The notes under the pieces: generated by a model | The model's input: only the letters and a program-made list of their open reading frames with translations | Told to the model about the DNA's origin: nothing | The model's database searches: none | Shown here: positions 29,967-39,578 of the stretch, piece after piece | How the letters are laid out: each line of letters begins with the position of its first letter | Numbering within the stretch: the stretch's first letter is position 1 | Assembly: GCA_010692425.1 (NCBI GenBank) | Contig: JAAHHJ010000005.1 | Span: 119,727 to 183,726, forward strand | Reading direction: 5' to 3' | DNA length: 64,000 nt | Source: Symploca sp. SIO3C6 | GTDB taxonomy: Bacteria; Cyanobacteriota; Cyanobacteriia; Cyanobacteriales; Coleofasciculaceae | Translations under genes and position numbers: made by a program

Positions 29967-30854
29967 CTAAAATATGTTGAGAGTATCTATAATTGCTTTA
30001 ATTTTGGGTACTTCATGAGTTCTAAAAAGATCGGTTTTACCTAATGCTGCCAGCACGGCAAAAAAAGATTCGGCACTTCTTACTTCTTCCCCAAAATATT
30101 CAAAGGCATGGGGGAGAGCATGACAAACTGGAAAGCCTAATTTCCTGATTCTAAAAGTATTTAAAAAGGTCTTCATTTGATAACGGATACGAAGGGAACT
30201 GTCTTGGAGATTTTTGTAGTAAAAACCTAAGCCGGCATCAATAAAAATTTTTCTGACGCCACATTTAGTTGCCGTTTCTATTTCCTTGGCAAAATAATCG
30301 TACATTAAGTCGATTGGATCATCAGCAAAAGTGAAATCACCAACTTCTCTAACGTTTTTCCCTTGAACATAGCAGATAATAACACCTGCATCGAATTCAG
30401 ATATCGTTTGATATATTTCGAGACTTCTTTCTGGACCTGTTAAATTGATAATATTCGCCCCAGCTAGTAAACATTCTCTAGCTACTTGAGGGTAATAAGT
30501 TTCAATTGAAGTCAAAACACTTGCTTGATGTAGAGATTGAAGCACAGGTATAATTTGACTTTTTTGTCTAATATCTTCAACCCTCTCCGCTTTTTCTAAA
30601 GTGGATTCAGCGCCAATATCTACGATATCAGCACCTTGAGCTTTTAATACGATTCCACGACGTATAGCTTGCTCTGAATTTAAACAGACGCTTTCCCGAT
30701 ACCAAGAATCACTCGAAAGATTGATAACTCCTAAAATTGCGGGTTCAGCATTGAAATTAAAATTCTTACTGCCAATGGTAAACTCTTCAACTTTTACTTT
30801 TAATGCATCTTTGTATTTCTCATGAATTTCGTAGAAATTTTCTATAGTAAGCAT
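29967..30854 (-). CDS. Divergent dihydropteroate synthase-like protein (pterin-binding TIM barrel)
   Basis: A 295-residue DHPS/pterin-binding-domain homolog. After ~36 extra N-terminal residues, PAILGVINLSSDSWYRESV matches the DHPS start (usual form MGILNVTPDSFSDGG), GADIVDIGAESTLEKAERVE the second block (usual GGESTRPGA), then IINLTG, VICYVQGKN, KIFIDAGLGFYYKN (usual DPGFGFGK) and the C-terminal R-x-H in FRTHEV. By eye, the Arg of the EST-R-P-G loop and the Lys of the SRK block are replaced, while the Asn, Asp and Arg/His of the pterin/phosphate pocket remain. It is therefore unlikely to be the housekeeping FolP and may join a pterin to something other than pABA. It is last in a same-strand group with an SDR, a NUDIX and a methyltransferase gene. 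Confidence 0.75.
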   Translation of the reverse strand: MLTIENFYEIHEKYKDALKVKVEEFTIGSKNFNFNAEPAILGVINLSSDSWYRESVCLNSEQAIRRGIVLKAQGADIVDIGAESTLEKAERVEDIRQKSQIIPVLQSLHQASVLTSIETYYPQVARECLLAGANIINLTGPERSLEIYQTISEFDAGVIICYVQGKNVREVGDFTFADDPIDLMYDYFAKEIETATKCGVRKIFIDAGLGFYYKNLQDSSLRIRYQMKTFLNTFRIRKLGFPVCHALPHAFEYFGEEVRSAESFFAVLAALGKTDLFRTHEVPKIKAIIDTLNIF

Positions 30855-31049
30855 ATTTTTAATCCTCTTAATCCTCTGTTAATAAACAATAGAAATTACT
30901 TGGTATATTAATATAACTACTGCTTCCAAACTAGTATTAGCAGACTTTATTAATAGGAGAACTACTATCAAAATTAAAGTTACTATAACTTAAGAAAATT
31001 ACTACAAACTTTAATCAAAAACTGCCTGTATTTTTCAGGTACAGCCAGA

Positions 31050-31772
31050 CTACAACATCCATCCCCCCGAAACTTCTAATACCTGTCCTGTAATATAATC
31101 GGCATTAGGACTAATAAAGAACCAAACAGCATATACTATCTCTTGTAAAGTTGCTGCTCGTTTAGCAGGTAGTTTGGGTATCATTTCCTCTACATCAAAG
31201 GAATTTTCAGCTATTCCTGGGGACACGACATTGGCAGTAATCTTGTCCTTAGCTAGCTCCTTAGCTAGAGATTTTGTATAGATAATGACACCAGTTTTAG
31301 AAATTATGTAAGGTGTATTCGTATGACGTGCAATCAAATTTTGGGCGCTGGCACAAGCGAAATTAACGATACGCCCCCAACCAGCTTCTTTAAGGTAAGG
31401 GAGTGCAGCTTGAGTCACATAGAAAGTAGCATTGAGGTTAGAATCAAGAACCTCCTGCCACTCCTGTGCCGATATTTGACTAGTTAGTTTTCCCAAGTAG
31501 TTACCTACATTATTAACTACAACTGATAAACCCCCTAATTCCTCGGCTGCACGTTCTACTAGAAGCTTAGCTTGTTTAGGCTTGGTAAGATCTGCTTGCA
31601 GAGCGATCGCTTGGATTTGATGAGTAGCAGTTGCCTCTTGACAAGCTTGCTGTGCAGCTTGGGCACTACGGTTATAGTGAAATGCTATATCAAATCCCTT
31701 ACTAGCTAAGTCGAAAGCAATTGCCCGCCCAATTCCCGATGCTGATCCAGTTACTAGTGCTTTTTTGAGCAT
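31050..31772 (-). CDS. Short-chain dehydrogenase/reductase
   Basis: A 240-residue classical SDR (NAD(P)-dependent). The Rossmann motif is ALVTGSASGIGRAIAFDLAS (about 5-24), the NNVG motif is VVVNNVGNYLG, the active-site Ser is in FACASAQ and the catalytic pair is YIISK. The C-terminus ADYITGQVLEVSGGWML is usual. The family includes pteridine reductases (PTR1/FolM), but their TGxxxRxG arginine is not present here, so a pterin substrate is suggested only by the neighbours. It lies 43 bases after the NUDIX gene and 195 bases before the DHPS-like gene, all in the same direction. Confidence 0.88.
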   Translation of the reverse strand: MLKKALVTGSASGIGRAIAFDLASKGFDIAFHYNRSAQAAQQACQEATATHQIQAIALQADLTKPKQAKLLVERAAEELGGLSVVVNNVGNYLGKLTSQISAQEWQEVLDSNLNATFYVTQAALPYLKEAGWGRIVNFACASAQNLIARHTNTPYIISKTGVIIYTKSLAKELAKDKITANVVSPGIAENSFDVEEMIPKLPAKRAATLQEIVYAVWFFISPNADYITGQVLEVSGGWML

Positions 31773-31815
31773 TATCTCTAAGCTTCATTCGTACATTATG
31801 AACTATCAAGTTCAG

Positions 31816-32265
31816 TTAAATTTGCGTTTGCAGATAGTCCTCAATCAACACGCGGGTATAAGTATTAAGGGGATACTCTATTGCTCGTTGAGGAGTAACC
31901 CAGGCCCATTCCTCAATTTCTTCATTAGGCGTAATTGTTTCATTAGCAGAAAATGCATAATAGTTAACCATGACAAAGTGGGCTTGGCGCACAAACTGTG
32001 AGTCTAGTACTGCTTCTTGTAGCAATCCAAAACGGACTTTAGTCAAGTCTAAACCCACTTCTTCTTGAAACTCTCTTAGGAGTGCAGATTCTAGCGTTTC
32101 ACCCCATTCTACTTTGCCTCCTGGGACACCCCACGCCCCTTTCCATTTAGTAGTTTTGACTATTAAGACTCGTCCACTAGGATTAACAACCAGTGCTCCT
32201 ACAGTAGTCAAGGGGAACTGATTTTGCACAGATACTTGCCCAATTTTAGTTTGATTTTGCATCAC
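31816..32265 (-). CDS. NUDIX hydrolase
   Basis: A 149-residue nucleoside-diphosphate-X hydrolase. The NUDIX box is complete: GGKVEWGETLESALLREFQE followed by EVGLDL, matching Gx5Ex7REUxEExGU (about residues 49-71). The flanking sequence (VGALVVNPSGRVLIVKTTKW, GAWGVPGG) is typical of MutT-like enzymes. Some NUDIX proteins remove pyrophosphate from dihydroneopterin triphosphate in folate synthesis; the context with folK and a DHPS-like gene makes that one candidate, but sequence alone does not fix the substrate. It lies 43 bases after the methyltransferase gene. Confidence 0.9.
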   Translation of the reverse strand: MMQNQTKIGQVSVQNQFPLTTVGALVVNPSGRVLIVKTTKWKGAWGVPGGKVEWGETLESALLREFQEEVGLDLTKVRFGLLQEAVLDSQFVRQAHFVMVNYYAFSANETITPNEEIEEWAWVTPQRAIEYPLNTYTRVLIEDYLQTQI

Positions 32266-32308
32266 TCCCTTGATGACATAACCCTGCTTTAGATAGGTTA
32301 ACTTAGTT

Positions 32309-33346
32309 TTATTGCTTTTGACAAAGATAAATTCCTTCCTCTTGATTGGCTGCTTCCCAGTAATCCAAAATATTAATACTATATTGATTGAGTATTTTTT
32401 GGATCATAGTAGTATTGTAACGGTAGGAGAAAAACAATTGTACTTTGTTCCCATGTTCCCACTGAATTAGTTGATCTTCTAATTCTAGATTTAAATCATT
32501 TCTTAGTTCAAAATAAACTCCTATTCTTTTTAAATCCTGAGTTTTTTGGTCGTTTTCTATATAGGATATAATCTGACCATTTTCTTGGTTGACTCCGGCA
32601 TCAATTAAAATAGTCATCAACCAATCTTTTGTTAATTCATTATCATATTGATCAAAGATTTTATGGATACCTTTTAAGTAATCATCTCCAGGCGCTAAAT
32701 TAGCACTAAGAAGTAATAAGTCTCCCTTTTGAAGAAAATTGCCTAAGATCGGCATAATTTGATCAGGAGGAAAATTGGGAAGCATCCCAAAAAAGGTTAT
32801 GACCGTTCTATCCGCTTCTCCTTCCTTATTAATCAGATGTATTAAATCATCTGCATGAAGCAAATCACAAACAATTGGCTGCACAGATAAGTTAGGATAA
32901 GATGCCCTAACTTTTTGAGCGGCTATTAAAGCAAGAGATAAGCTGACATCGACGGGGTAATAGATTGATTTTTTCTCGGTATTGGAGAGATAGGATACTA
33001 AAGTATTATCTTTGGTACCTCCACCACAACCTAGTCCAATTAACTGCCAACTTGAAGTATTATCCAGGATTGATGCCGCTTTTTGAAAACAATTTTTGTA
33101 AGCATTAATACAATCAGGGTTATTTCTAGAAGGAGAAAAACGTTCATGAATTCTCAACCATTTCTGGCTTTGTTTAACACTATCATAATGAAACTTGTGA
33201 TTAATTTGTCTTAAGGAAAAACTCGCTAAATAATCTCGATAAACTTGCTCGGGAGATTGACTAGGATGTACATATACTCTTTCAAATTTGTGAATCATAT
33301 TAATTGGTGATTTAAGTACACGAAAGCTAACAAGGTTATTGGACAA
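32309..33346 (-). CDS. EgtD-like SAM-dependent methyltransferase (Methyltransf_33 class)
   Basis: A protein of 330-345 residues resembling histidine-specific methyltransferases of the EgtD type. Marks are the SAM-binding loop LIGLGCGGGTKDN (about 100-112), PVDVSLSLALIAAQKV, then VITFFGMLPNFPPDQIMPIL and GDLLLLSANLAPGDDYLKGI, the usual order FGxxxxNF.P and DLL.L. In bacteria EgtD trimethylates histidine to hercynine; residues for the substrate here cannot be judged. The frame opens at TTG 33346; ATG 33298 (MIHKFERVYVHPS) is an alternative start, and neither has a clear ribosome-binding site. First gene of the four-gene group ending with the DHPS-like protein. Confidence 0.75.
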   Translation of the reverse strand: MSNNLVSFRVLKSPINMIHKFERVYVHPSQSPEQVYRDYLASFSLRQINHKFHYDSVKQSQKWLRIHERFSPSRNNPDCINAYKNCFQKAASILDNTSSWQLIGLGCGGGTKDNTLVSYLSNTEKKSIYYPVDVSLSLALIAAQKVRASYPNLSVQPIVCDLLHADDLIHLINKEGEADRTVITFFGMLPNFPPDQIMPILGNFLQKGDLLLLSANLAPGDDYLKGIHKIFDQYDNELTKDWLMTILIDAGVNQENGQIISYIENDQKTQDLKRIGVYFELRNDLNLELEDQLIQWEHGNKVQLFFSYRYNTTMIQKILNQYSINILDYWEAANQEEGIYLCQKQ

Positions 33347-33425
33347 GGGAATTATCTAAGGGCATCCCAAAATAATAAATTACCCCTGCCTCTTTCTTAT
33401 TTCAAGACAATGACAACTTTTAGTG

Positions 33426-33995
33426 TTACTTAGTCGGTACTTTAGCAGCACTATCTTCTGCTTTATCCACTGATTTGGTAATACCCATGCGAATCTCTGA
33501 AGACATAGAAGCCTGAGTAAAGCCGCCAAAAAGTTTAACGAGACTAGTGCGCAGTCGTAAGTTAGGGCTGGCAAACCAGAACCGTTCCTCAGAATAAATC
33601 TTTTCGTTTTCTGTAATCATAGTTAAGGAATCGTCTTCAGCCATGATATAGCGACCAGGATGGGGAGTTTTTTCAGAGTTAGCTATTGATTGCAAAATCT
33701 TACCTTCTTTAGGTCTGTCCACATCAGGAACAAGTACAATCACATTTGAACCAGTTTGCTTTTGTGCCTTCCCTTTAATTGTTCCTTCCCAGGTAACTTT
33801 CACCCCATATAGAGCAGTAGCAGGCTCAATATTGTACCCCTGGCAAATTTGAATCACCTCTGGGTCATTAGTTAAGAGTAATTCCATGACCAGATTTGAT
33901 TGACCACTCTCAGTTGGCTGGGTGCTGAGATAGTGATTACTACGTTGGGAAAACCATTTGCCAGCACTTTGCTCAACAAATTCTTTAATATCCAT
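33426..33995 (-). CDS. Phycobilin lyase of the CpcS/CpeS family
   Basis: Chromophore lyase that attaches phycocyanobilin or a related bilin to a cysteine of phycobiliproteins, a lipocalin-like fold. The 189 residues begin MDIKEFVEQSAGKWFSQRSN and contain the signature TENEKIYSEERFWFASPNLR followed by LRTSLVKLFGGFTQASMSSE IR, all typical of CpcS/CpeS. The subtype (CpcS, CpcU, CpeS) cannot be resolved from sequence alone. It lies upstream of the methyltransferase gene with an 80-base gap, and it could be the first gene of that transcript, but a functional link is not obvious. Confidence 0.88.
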   Translation of the reverse strand: MDIKEFVEQSAGKWFSQRSNHYLSTQPTESGQSNLVMELLLTNDPEVIQICQGYNIEPATALYGVKVTWEGTIKGKAQKQTGSNVIVLVPDVDRPKEGKILQSIANSEKTPHPGRYIMAEDDSLTMITENEKIYSEERFWFASPNLRLRTSLVKLFGGFTQASMSSEIRMGITKSVDKAEDSAAKVPTK

Positions 33996-34182
33996 GAAGT
34001 AAGTGATTTGGCTTGAAAAATTTGCAGCCTTATATTATATACCTAATACCAAGTTGCCAATGACAGCATTGAATCGCAGCCTTCATAAACTATTGTGCCT
34101 CTAATTGGTAAGTTTTAAGATTGACTTTATCCATAACCGCTAAGATTCCAAGTTAGGATGAACAATTATTGAGGATTAGCCA

Positions 34183-35466
34183 GTGAGCATAGAAACTCCC
34201 GTTAAGAATCCCTCAATCCCAGCCGAATCAAGATCAGCTGCATCTGTACCCTTTGACACAGCTGAATTTGACACCAATGTGATGGGAACCTATGGGCGCT
34301 TTCCCATCGCCCTAGTAAAGGGACAAGGTTGCCGCGTCTGGGATACTGAAGGACGTGAATATCTCGACTTTGTAGCTGGAATTGCCACCTGCACTTTGGG
34401 CCATGCTCATCAGGCCCTGATCGAAACACTAAGGCGGCAAATCGAAACCCTCCATCATGTTTCTAATTTGTACTACATTCCAGCACAGGGGGAATTAGCT
34501 AAGTGGATAGTAAATCATTCCTGCGCAGACCGAGTATTTTTCTGTAACTCTGGGGCAGAGGCAAACGAAGCAGCCATCAAACTGTCGCGCAAATACGCCC
34601 ACACTGTCCAAAAAATCGAGAAGCCATTAATTTTGACTGCCAAAGCTAGCTTTCACGGGAGGACGCTAGCAACGATTACAGCCACTGGTCAGCCCAAGTA
34701 CCAGCAAAATCTTGAGCCTTTAATGCCTGGGTTTTACTATGTACCTTACAACGATATCCGGGCAATAGAACATGCGATTGAAGAACTTGACGAGGGTAAG
34801 CAGAGGGTAGGAGCAATTATGCTCGAGCCCTTGCAGGGAGAAGGTGGTGTTCGTCCAGGAGAACTAGAATACTTCCTACGGCTGCGGAAAATCTGCGACG
34901 AAAGTGGCATCCTGCTTATTTTAGATGAAGTGCAGGTAGGTATGGGTCGCACTGGCAAATACTGGGGCTATGAACATCTGGGAATTGAACCGGATATCTT
35001 CACCAGTGCTAAAGGCTTAGCTGGCGGCATCCCCATCGGTGCAATGATGTGCAAGCACTTCTGCGATGTTTTTCAAGCAGGGGAACATGCTAGCACCTTT
35101 GGCGGCAATCCCTTTGCCTGTGCAGCAGCACTAACGGTGGGTCAGACCTTAGAGCAAGAAAATATTCTGCAAAATGTGCAGCAACGCGGTGAGCAACTAA
35201 GGACAAAATTAAGAGCGATCGCACTTAAGTATCCTAACCTAGTTGCCCAAGTGCGGGGCTGGGGGCTAATTAACGGCATGGAACTAAAAGCTGAGATCGA
35301 ATTAACCTCATTGGATGTCGCTAAAGCAGCAATGGCAAAGGGATTGCTATTGGTACCAGCTGGTTCCAAAGTAATTCGCTTTGTACCACCACTAATAGTT
35401 TCTGCATTGGAAATTGACAGGGCTACCGAAATTGTTGAAGAAGTAATAGCGACTTTGGCTGGTTAA
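34183..35466 (+). CDS. argD: Acetylornithine aminotransferase
   Basis: PLP-dependent enzyme of arginine synthesis that converts N-acetylglutamate semialdehyde to N-acetylornithine. The 427 residues start at GTG 34183. Class-III aminotransferase marks: FCNSGAEANEAAIKLSRKYA, SFHGRTLATITATGQPKYQQ, the DEVQ block LILDEVQVGMGRTGKYWGYE and the PLP lysine in PDIFTSAKGLAGGIPIGAM. STFGGNPFACAAAL follows. The first ~30 residues are variable as usual in cyanobacteria. A hairpin after the stop separates it from the convergent SH3-domain gene. Confidence 0.95.
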   Translation: MSIETPVKNPSIPAESRSAASVPFDTAEFDTNVMGTYGRFPIALVKGQGCRVWDTEGREYLDFVAGIATCTLGHAHQALIETLRRQIETLHHVSNLYYIPAQGELAKWIVNHSCADRVFFCNSGAEANEAAIKLSRKYAHTVQKIEKPLILTAKASFHGRTLATITATGQPKYQQNLEPLMPGFYYVPYNDIRAIEHAIEELDEGKQRVGAIMLEPLQGEGGVRPGELEYFLRLRKICDESGILLILDEVQVGMGRTGKYWGYEHLGIEPDIFTSAKGLAGGIPIGAMMCKHFCDVFQAGEHASTFGGNPFACAAALTVGQTLEQENILQNVQQRGEQLRTKLRAIALKYPNLVAQVRGWGLINGMELKAEIELTSLDVAKAAMAKGLLLVPAGSKVIRFVPPLIVSALEIDRATEIVEEVIATLAG

Positions 35467-35471
35467 CAACG

Positions 35472-35528
35472 GGGTATGGAGTGTGGGAAAAGAATCAGGA
35501 TCTTGTTCTCTTTCCACACCCTATACCC
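35472..35528. terminator. Stem-loop between convergent argD and the SH3-protein gene
   Basis: GGGTATGGAGTGTGG and CCACACCCTATACCC pair over about 13 of 15 positions around a 27-base loop. The position between two convergent genes fits a bidirectional transcription barrier. No strong T-tract follows immediately, so it may not be a classical intrinsic terminator. Confidence 0.55.
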
Positions 35529-35655
35529 TTCTTAAGCTTTTCGAGCAATTATCCTGCTGATCTTCATCGACGGCAAGAGTGCTGCACCTACTTTCTGTTG
35601 ATGTACTGTAGCGATACTGATACTAGAGGCACATTGCTGTGCCCCTAGTTTTAGC

Positions 35656-36324
35656 TTAAGGACAAGAAAATCTCGGTCCAAAATTACCCTGAGGACGCCC
35701 AGTAGTAACCCAACCAGAAATAGGAGCTGTGATTCTAGTCCAACCGCGCCCACTGATAGTCCGGAAATCAGGAGGTTCCCAGAGCGTGACTGTTGTATTG
35801 TATGGTATTGCTCCAACTTTAGAGGAATTGAGGTTAGGACTACGGACAGCTAAACCTCCACTTCCTCTGTATATCACCTTACGGCAGAGTTTTCCTGAAG
35901 GGGGTTTAGGGGGTTGAGCTGAATCACCACAGGCTTTAAGATATCTGGCGATTACATATCCACTTATAGGGGCACTGATCTGTATCCAGCCCTTGTCACC
36001 CTCGTCTGCCAGAGTAACTTGTGCATTAGTTCCTAAGGTTCTGACAGTTGTAGACACAACTGAAGCCTCCGAGAAGACATCAATTGTCCTGTTGCTTGCC
36101 CGACATTGCCCCACTATCCCCTGTGCTAGTTGCCAGTTATCCTGGATTGGAGCGAAAGTGGGTTGTGTTTCTTGATAAATATCAACTTTTGTGGTACCGG
36201 CAGTATTGAAATCTTCTTGAGCGATTGGCGTGGTAGCGCCAGCACTAACAGCGATTAAGGGAAAACTGAACACTGAAGCAAAAAATAAAAGTTTTTTCCA
36301 AAAACAGCAAATATTGTTTTTCAT
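35656..36324 (-). CDS. Exported protein with two bacterial SH3 domains
   Basis: A 222-residue secreted or periplasmic protein. The N-terminus is a signal peptide (basic MKNNICCFWKK, then the hydrophobic LLFFASVFSFPLIAVSAGA), with cleavage likely near residue 30. Two SH3b modules follow: about 72-130 (CRASNRTIDVFSEASVVST..., ending SAPISGYVIARYLKAC) and about 145-215 (GLAVRSPNLNSSKVG..., ending TAPISGWVTTG). Conserved cysteines near each module may form disulphides. SH3b domains often bind cell-wall peptides; no enzymatic domain is present. Confidence 0.85.
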   Translation of the reverse strand: MKNNICCFWKKLLFFASVFSFPLIAVSAGATTPIAQEDFNTAGTTKVDIYQETQPTFAPIQDNWQLAQGIVGQCRASNRTIDVFSEASVVSTTVRTLGTNAQVTLADEGDKGWIQISAPISGYVIARYLKACGDSAQPPKPPSGKLCRKVIYRGSGGLAVRSPNLNSSKVGAIPYNTTVTLWEPPDFRTISGRGWTRITAPISGWVTTGRPQGNFGPRFSCP

Positions 36325-36580
36325 CCTTCAACTCCTCATCTCACCAAAATTCTCTGGTTACAGACTTCTTCTTTGAAAACAACATCCAAGGGGGGTTTTT
36401 ATGGGCTGTTAACTTTGTAGCAAACAGCACTAGAGCCATCTAAGTGTTCATGAGTCGACACCAAGACCGCCATTTTGATTTTTTGGAAGTCTGTTAGTGA
36501 GATACCACACAAAAAATATTTGTGCAAACCCTAGTTGAAACACACAGGAGAGGGATCTATATACAAAAATCTACCCTATC

Positions 36581-36615
36581 TACCTCATCTCCCCATCTCC
36601 CCATCTTCCCCTTTT
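36581..36615. repeat. GGGGAGATG-type short repeat at the 3' end of ruvC
   Basis: CATCTCCCCATCTCCCCATC is a short tandem repeat that runs into the last codons of ruvC, giving the non-conserved tail [12 protein letters not shown]. The same repeat type lies at the end of the transporter gene near 54206-54250. Confidence 0.7.
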
Positions 36616-37163
36616 CTGTTCTCCTCCACCGAAGGTTGATAAAAACAGGCAGTTATTGCCACTGCCAAAGCATCTGCAGCATCGTCCGGTTTAGGAAGGT
36701 TCTCTAAATTTAACTCTCGTGCCACTGCTTGCTGCACATCGTACTTATCAGCATTGCCATAACCAGTCAAAGCCTGCTTAACTTGAGCAGGAGTAAACTC
36801 TACTATTGGGACTTGATGTTGTGCTAAAACCAACGTCAACACTCCCCTTGCTTGAGCCACAGTAATTGTGTTACTCATCCGGTAAAAGAAGAGTTTCTCA
36901 ATTGCTACAAGATCAGGTTGCAATTGTCCAATCAGGGTGTGTAGGTCTTCATAAATTGTACAGAGTCTGGTTCCGAGCTCAGTACCAGCTGGTGTTTGAA
37001 TGATTCCAAAATCCAGTAACTCCATCTGCTCAGCTTGGGAATTGACTATTGATTTAGCCAAACTAGTAGCTACTGCGTCTTCGGAGTCTGTTCTGTGGCA
37101 AGTAATTGCCCCAAAGCCCAAGATTGCTAATCCGGGATCGATTCCCAAAATGAGGTTTTTCAT
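36585..37163 (-). CDS. ruvC: Crossover junction endodeoxyribonuclease RuvC
   Basis: Holliday-junction resolvase that cuts four-way junctions in recombination. The 192 residues have the RNase H-fold acidic set: D in [15 protein letters not shown] (about residue 8), E in [20 protein letters not shown], and the DD pair in [31 protein letters not shown] is a family block. It carries about 30 more residues than typical RuvC, partly from an acidic insert near 25-45 and partly from a C-terminal tail encoded by a GA-rich repeat. Divergent from the yvcK-like gene. Confidence 0.95.
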   Translation of the reverse strand: MKNLILGIDPGLAILGFGAITCHRTDSEDAVATSLAKSIVNSQAEQMELLDFGIIQTPAGTELGTRLCTIYEDLHTLIGQLQPDLVAIEKLFFYRMSNTITVAQARGVLTLVLAQHQVPIVEFTPAQVKQALTGYGNADKYDVQQAVARELNLENLPKPDDAADALAVAITACFYQPSVEENRKGEDGEMGR

Positions 37164-37432
37164 CTACCTTGCTGGGAGTTACTTCCAAGGTCATCTAAGA
37201 CTCTAAATTAGAGATTCTCATTCAATGTGAACACATCCCATTTAGATCCTATAACCATAATATTTCGGCGATCTGACCAGTTTTGAGCAATTAATTATGT
37301 AATATGGCGGCAAATAGAAGAAAATACATCTGCTCAAATCCTACAGAGACAATCTCAGCGTCTCCACACCGATGGCAGCACTGTGCTTAGTTTTAAAATC
37401 CAGTCTTGTTCTTTGACTAGTATCTATCAGTC

Positions 37433-38794
37433 ATGTCCTCAATCAGTCTCTTTAAACGAGCCATACGCACCCTGCAAAATGAATCAAGAGGTCGAACCCC
37501 CAAGCGAGTCAACCGATGGTTCAAGTGGCTAGCTCCCGGATTGTTAGTTAAGCGTTGGCTACTCTTGAGTGCTAGTGGTGTACTTTTAACTAGTCTGGGG
37601 TTAGCAATTTGGGTAAAACTAACCCCAATTTTTCATTTAATTGAATTTATCTCAGCAATTCTGGAAAAGCTCACAACCATTATTCCTAATTATGTCTCTG
37701 GTCCAGTTGCGATTATTTGCGGTCTGGTGCTAATTTTCTGGGGTCAAACCAGGACAGTGGGCTCGATTACCGAAGCCCTAAAACCAGGGGGAGATCAAGA
37801 ACTTGTCGATGTACTCATGGCCCATCGTAAACTTAACCGAGGTCCAAAAATTGTGGCAGTTGGTGGCGGAACAGGACTTTCCACCTTACTCAGAGGATTG
37901 AAAGTCTACAGCGCCAACATCACAGCGATTGTTACTGTCGCAGATGATGGTGGTTCCTCTGGGCGGCTGCGGCGGGAGAATGGGGTGCTACCGCCAGGAG
38001 ATATTCGCAACTGCTTGACAGCACTCTCAGACCAAGAGAAACTTTTAACAGCACTTTTTCAATACCGCTTTCGAGCCGGTAGTGGTCTAGTTGGTCATAG
38101 TTTTGGCAATCTGTTTCTGACAGCAATGAGTGATATTGCCGGTGACTTGGAGCAAGCTGTAGCCGCGAGTTCTGAAGTATTAGCAGTAAGAGGAAGAGTA
38201 CTGCCTGCAACCCTGAGCGATGTTTGCCTTTGGGCGAAATTGGCTGATGGGCGTATTATTGAAGGAGAGTCTAGTATTACTGAAGCTGGGGGCAAAATTG
38301 AAGAGATTGGCTGTCACCCCGAAAATCCACCAGCTTTACCCGCAGTTCTTGAAGCTATAGAGAACGCAGATTACATTGTTATTGGTCCAGGTAGTCTTTA
38401 TACAAGTATCATTCCTAATCTATTGGTGCCAGAAATTAGTGAGGTACTCGCTTCCTGTTGTGTACCTCGCATTTATATTTGTAATATCATGACTCAGCCT
38501 GGTGAAACTCAGGGATATACTGTTTCTGACCATATCCGTGCCGTTGACGATGCCTGCGGCAAAAAGCTGTTTGACGCGGTGTTAGTGCAAAGTGCTTCAC
38601 CCTCAGCACAGTCTTTGATTAACTATGCCCAAGTAGGCTCCCATCCAGTTTTTCTGGACCGAGAAGCAACTATTAGTTTAGGGCGTCGCCTGGTTATTGC
38701 CAACGTCATGGATGAAGATGAACAAACTAATCTCGTGCGGCATAATCCTGAGCGCTTAGCACGGGAGTTGTTACGGTGGTATAGTCACAACTAG
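37433..38794 (+). CDS. YvcK/CofD-like protein (gluconeogenesis factor family) with N-terminal membrane spans
   Basis: A 453-residue homolog of YvcK/CofD-like UDP-sugar-binding proteins, linked in Bacillus to cell shape and growth on gluconeogenic carbon. The N-terminal ~115 residues include two hydrophobic spans ([19 protein letters not shown] and [16 protein letters not shown]), typical of the cyanobacterial form. The core starts [20 protein letters not shown] and contains [31 protein letters not shown] and the block [20 protein letters not shown]. It is transcribed alone towards tsaE. Confidence 0.93.
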   Translation: MSSISLFKRAIRTLQNESRGRTPKRVNRWFKWLAPGLLVKRWLLLSASGVLLTSLGLAIWVKLTPIFHLIEFISAILEKLTTIIPNYVSGPVAIICGLVLIFWGQTRTVGSITEALKPGGDQELVDVLMAHRKLNRGPKIVAVGGGTGLSTLLRGLKVYSANITAIVTVADDGGSSGRLRRENGVLPPGDIRNCLTALSDQEKLLTALFQYRFRAGSGLVGHSFGNLFLTAMSDIAGDLEQAVAASSEVLAVRGRVLPATLSDVCLWAKLADGRIIEGESSITEAGGKIEEIGCHPENPPALPAVLEAIENADYIVIGPGSLYTSIIPNLLVPEISEVLASCCVPRIYICNIMTQPGETQGYTVSDHIRAVDDACGKKLFDAVLVQSASPSAQSLINYAQVGSHPVFLDREATISLGRRLVIANVMDEDEQTNLVRHNPERLARELLRWYSHN

Positions 38795-38955
38795 TACAAA
38801 TATACTGTAAGTCAAAAGTCAAAAAGCTACAGGCTTTTCGTTAATTGGGAATAATAGTTTTATTTACACCTTGCTGTACTAGTTATCTACCAGTTTTCAA
38901 TTGATAGGTCAAGGGAAACAAAAACCCGGATCTTGAGCATAAAAACTTTTCTTAA

Positions 38956-39414
38956 ATGGCAAAAATCTTGCTGACAAATGTTTGGGCAACACACTCCCTC
39001 GGTGCTAGTCTGGGGAAATCCCTCCCAGCTGGGAGTGTGATTTTGTTAGAGGGTGATTTAGGCACTGGTAAAACCACACTAGTTCAAGGTATTGGTAAAG
39101 GGCTGGGTATTACTGCTCCTATAGTCAGTCCTACTTTTACCCTCATTAACGAGTATCCAGAAGGACGCTTGCCACTCTATCACCTAGACTTGTATCGCCT
39201 CCAAGCTGAAGAGGTTGAAACTTTAAATCTGGACAGTTATTGGGAAGGAGTGGATGTGCCACTGGGAATTGTCGCAATTGAATGGAGCGATCGCTTACCC
39301 TATCTACCAGTAAGTTATCTGCGTATCTATCTAACTTACTCAACTGCTCAAGGGCGTTATGCTCAGCTTGTACCATTTGGAAAGTTCGATTTGGGAATGA
39401 TTGAGTTTCAATAA
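38956..39414 (+). CDS. tsaE: tRNA threonylcarbamoyladenosine biosynthesis ATPase TsaE
   Basis: ATPase that works with TsaB and TsaD to add t6A to tRNAs reading ANN codons. The 152 residues show Walker A VILLEGDLGTGKTTLVQGIG (about 30-49), SPTFTLINEYPEGRLPLYHL with the conserved switch Thr and DLYRL, and the C-terminal AIEWSDRLPYLP. Size is normal. Confidence 0.95.
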   Translation: MAKILLTNVWATHSLGASLGKSLPAGSVILLEGDLGTGKTTLVQGIGKGLGITAPIVSPTFTLINEYPEGRLPLYHLDLYRLQAEEVETLNLDSYWEGVDVPLGIVAIEWSDRLPYLPVSYLRIYLTYSTAQGRYAQLVPFGKFDLGMIEFQ

Positions 39415-39578
39415 TGTTATCGGTTCGAGCTTTGCAGGCAACGACCTTCACCGTTACTGGTGATGCCATACAGCTAGAATCTTAGATTTCTAGAGGTTTA
39501 ATGTTGCAAATCGAGACTGGAATGGCGCTCGAAACATTATGATCCTAGCCATGGGGAGAGTCAATCATCCTATTTTGA

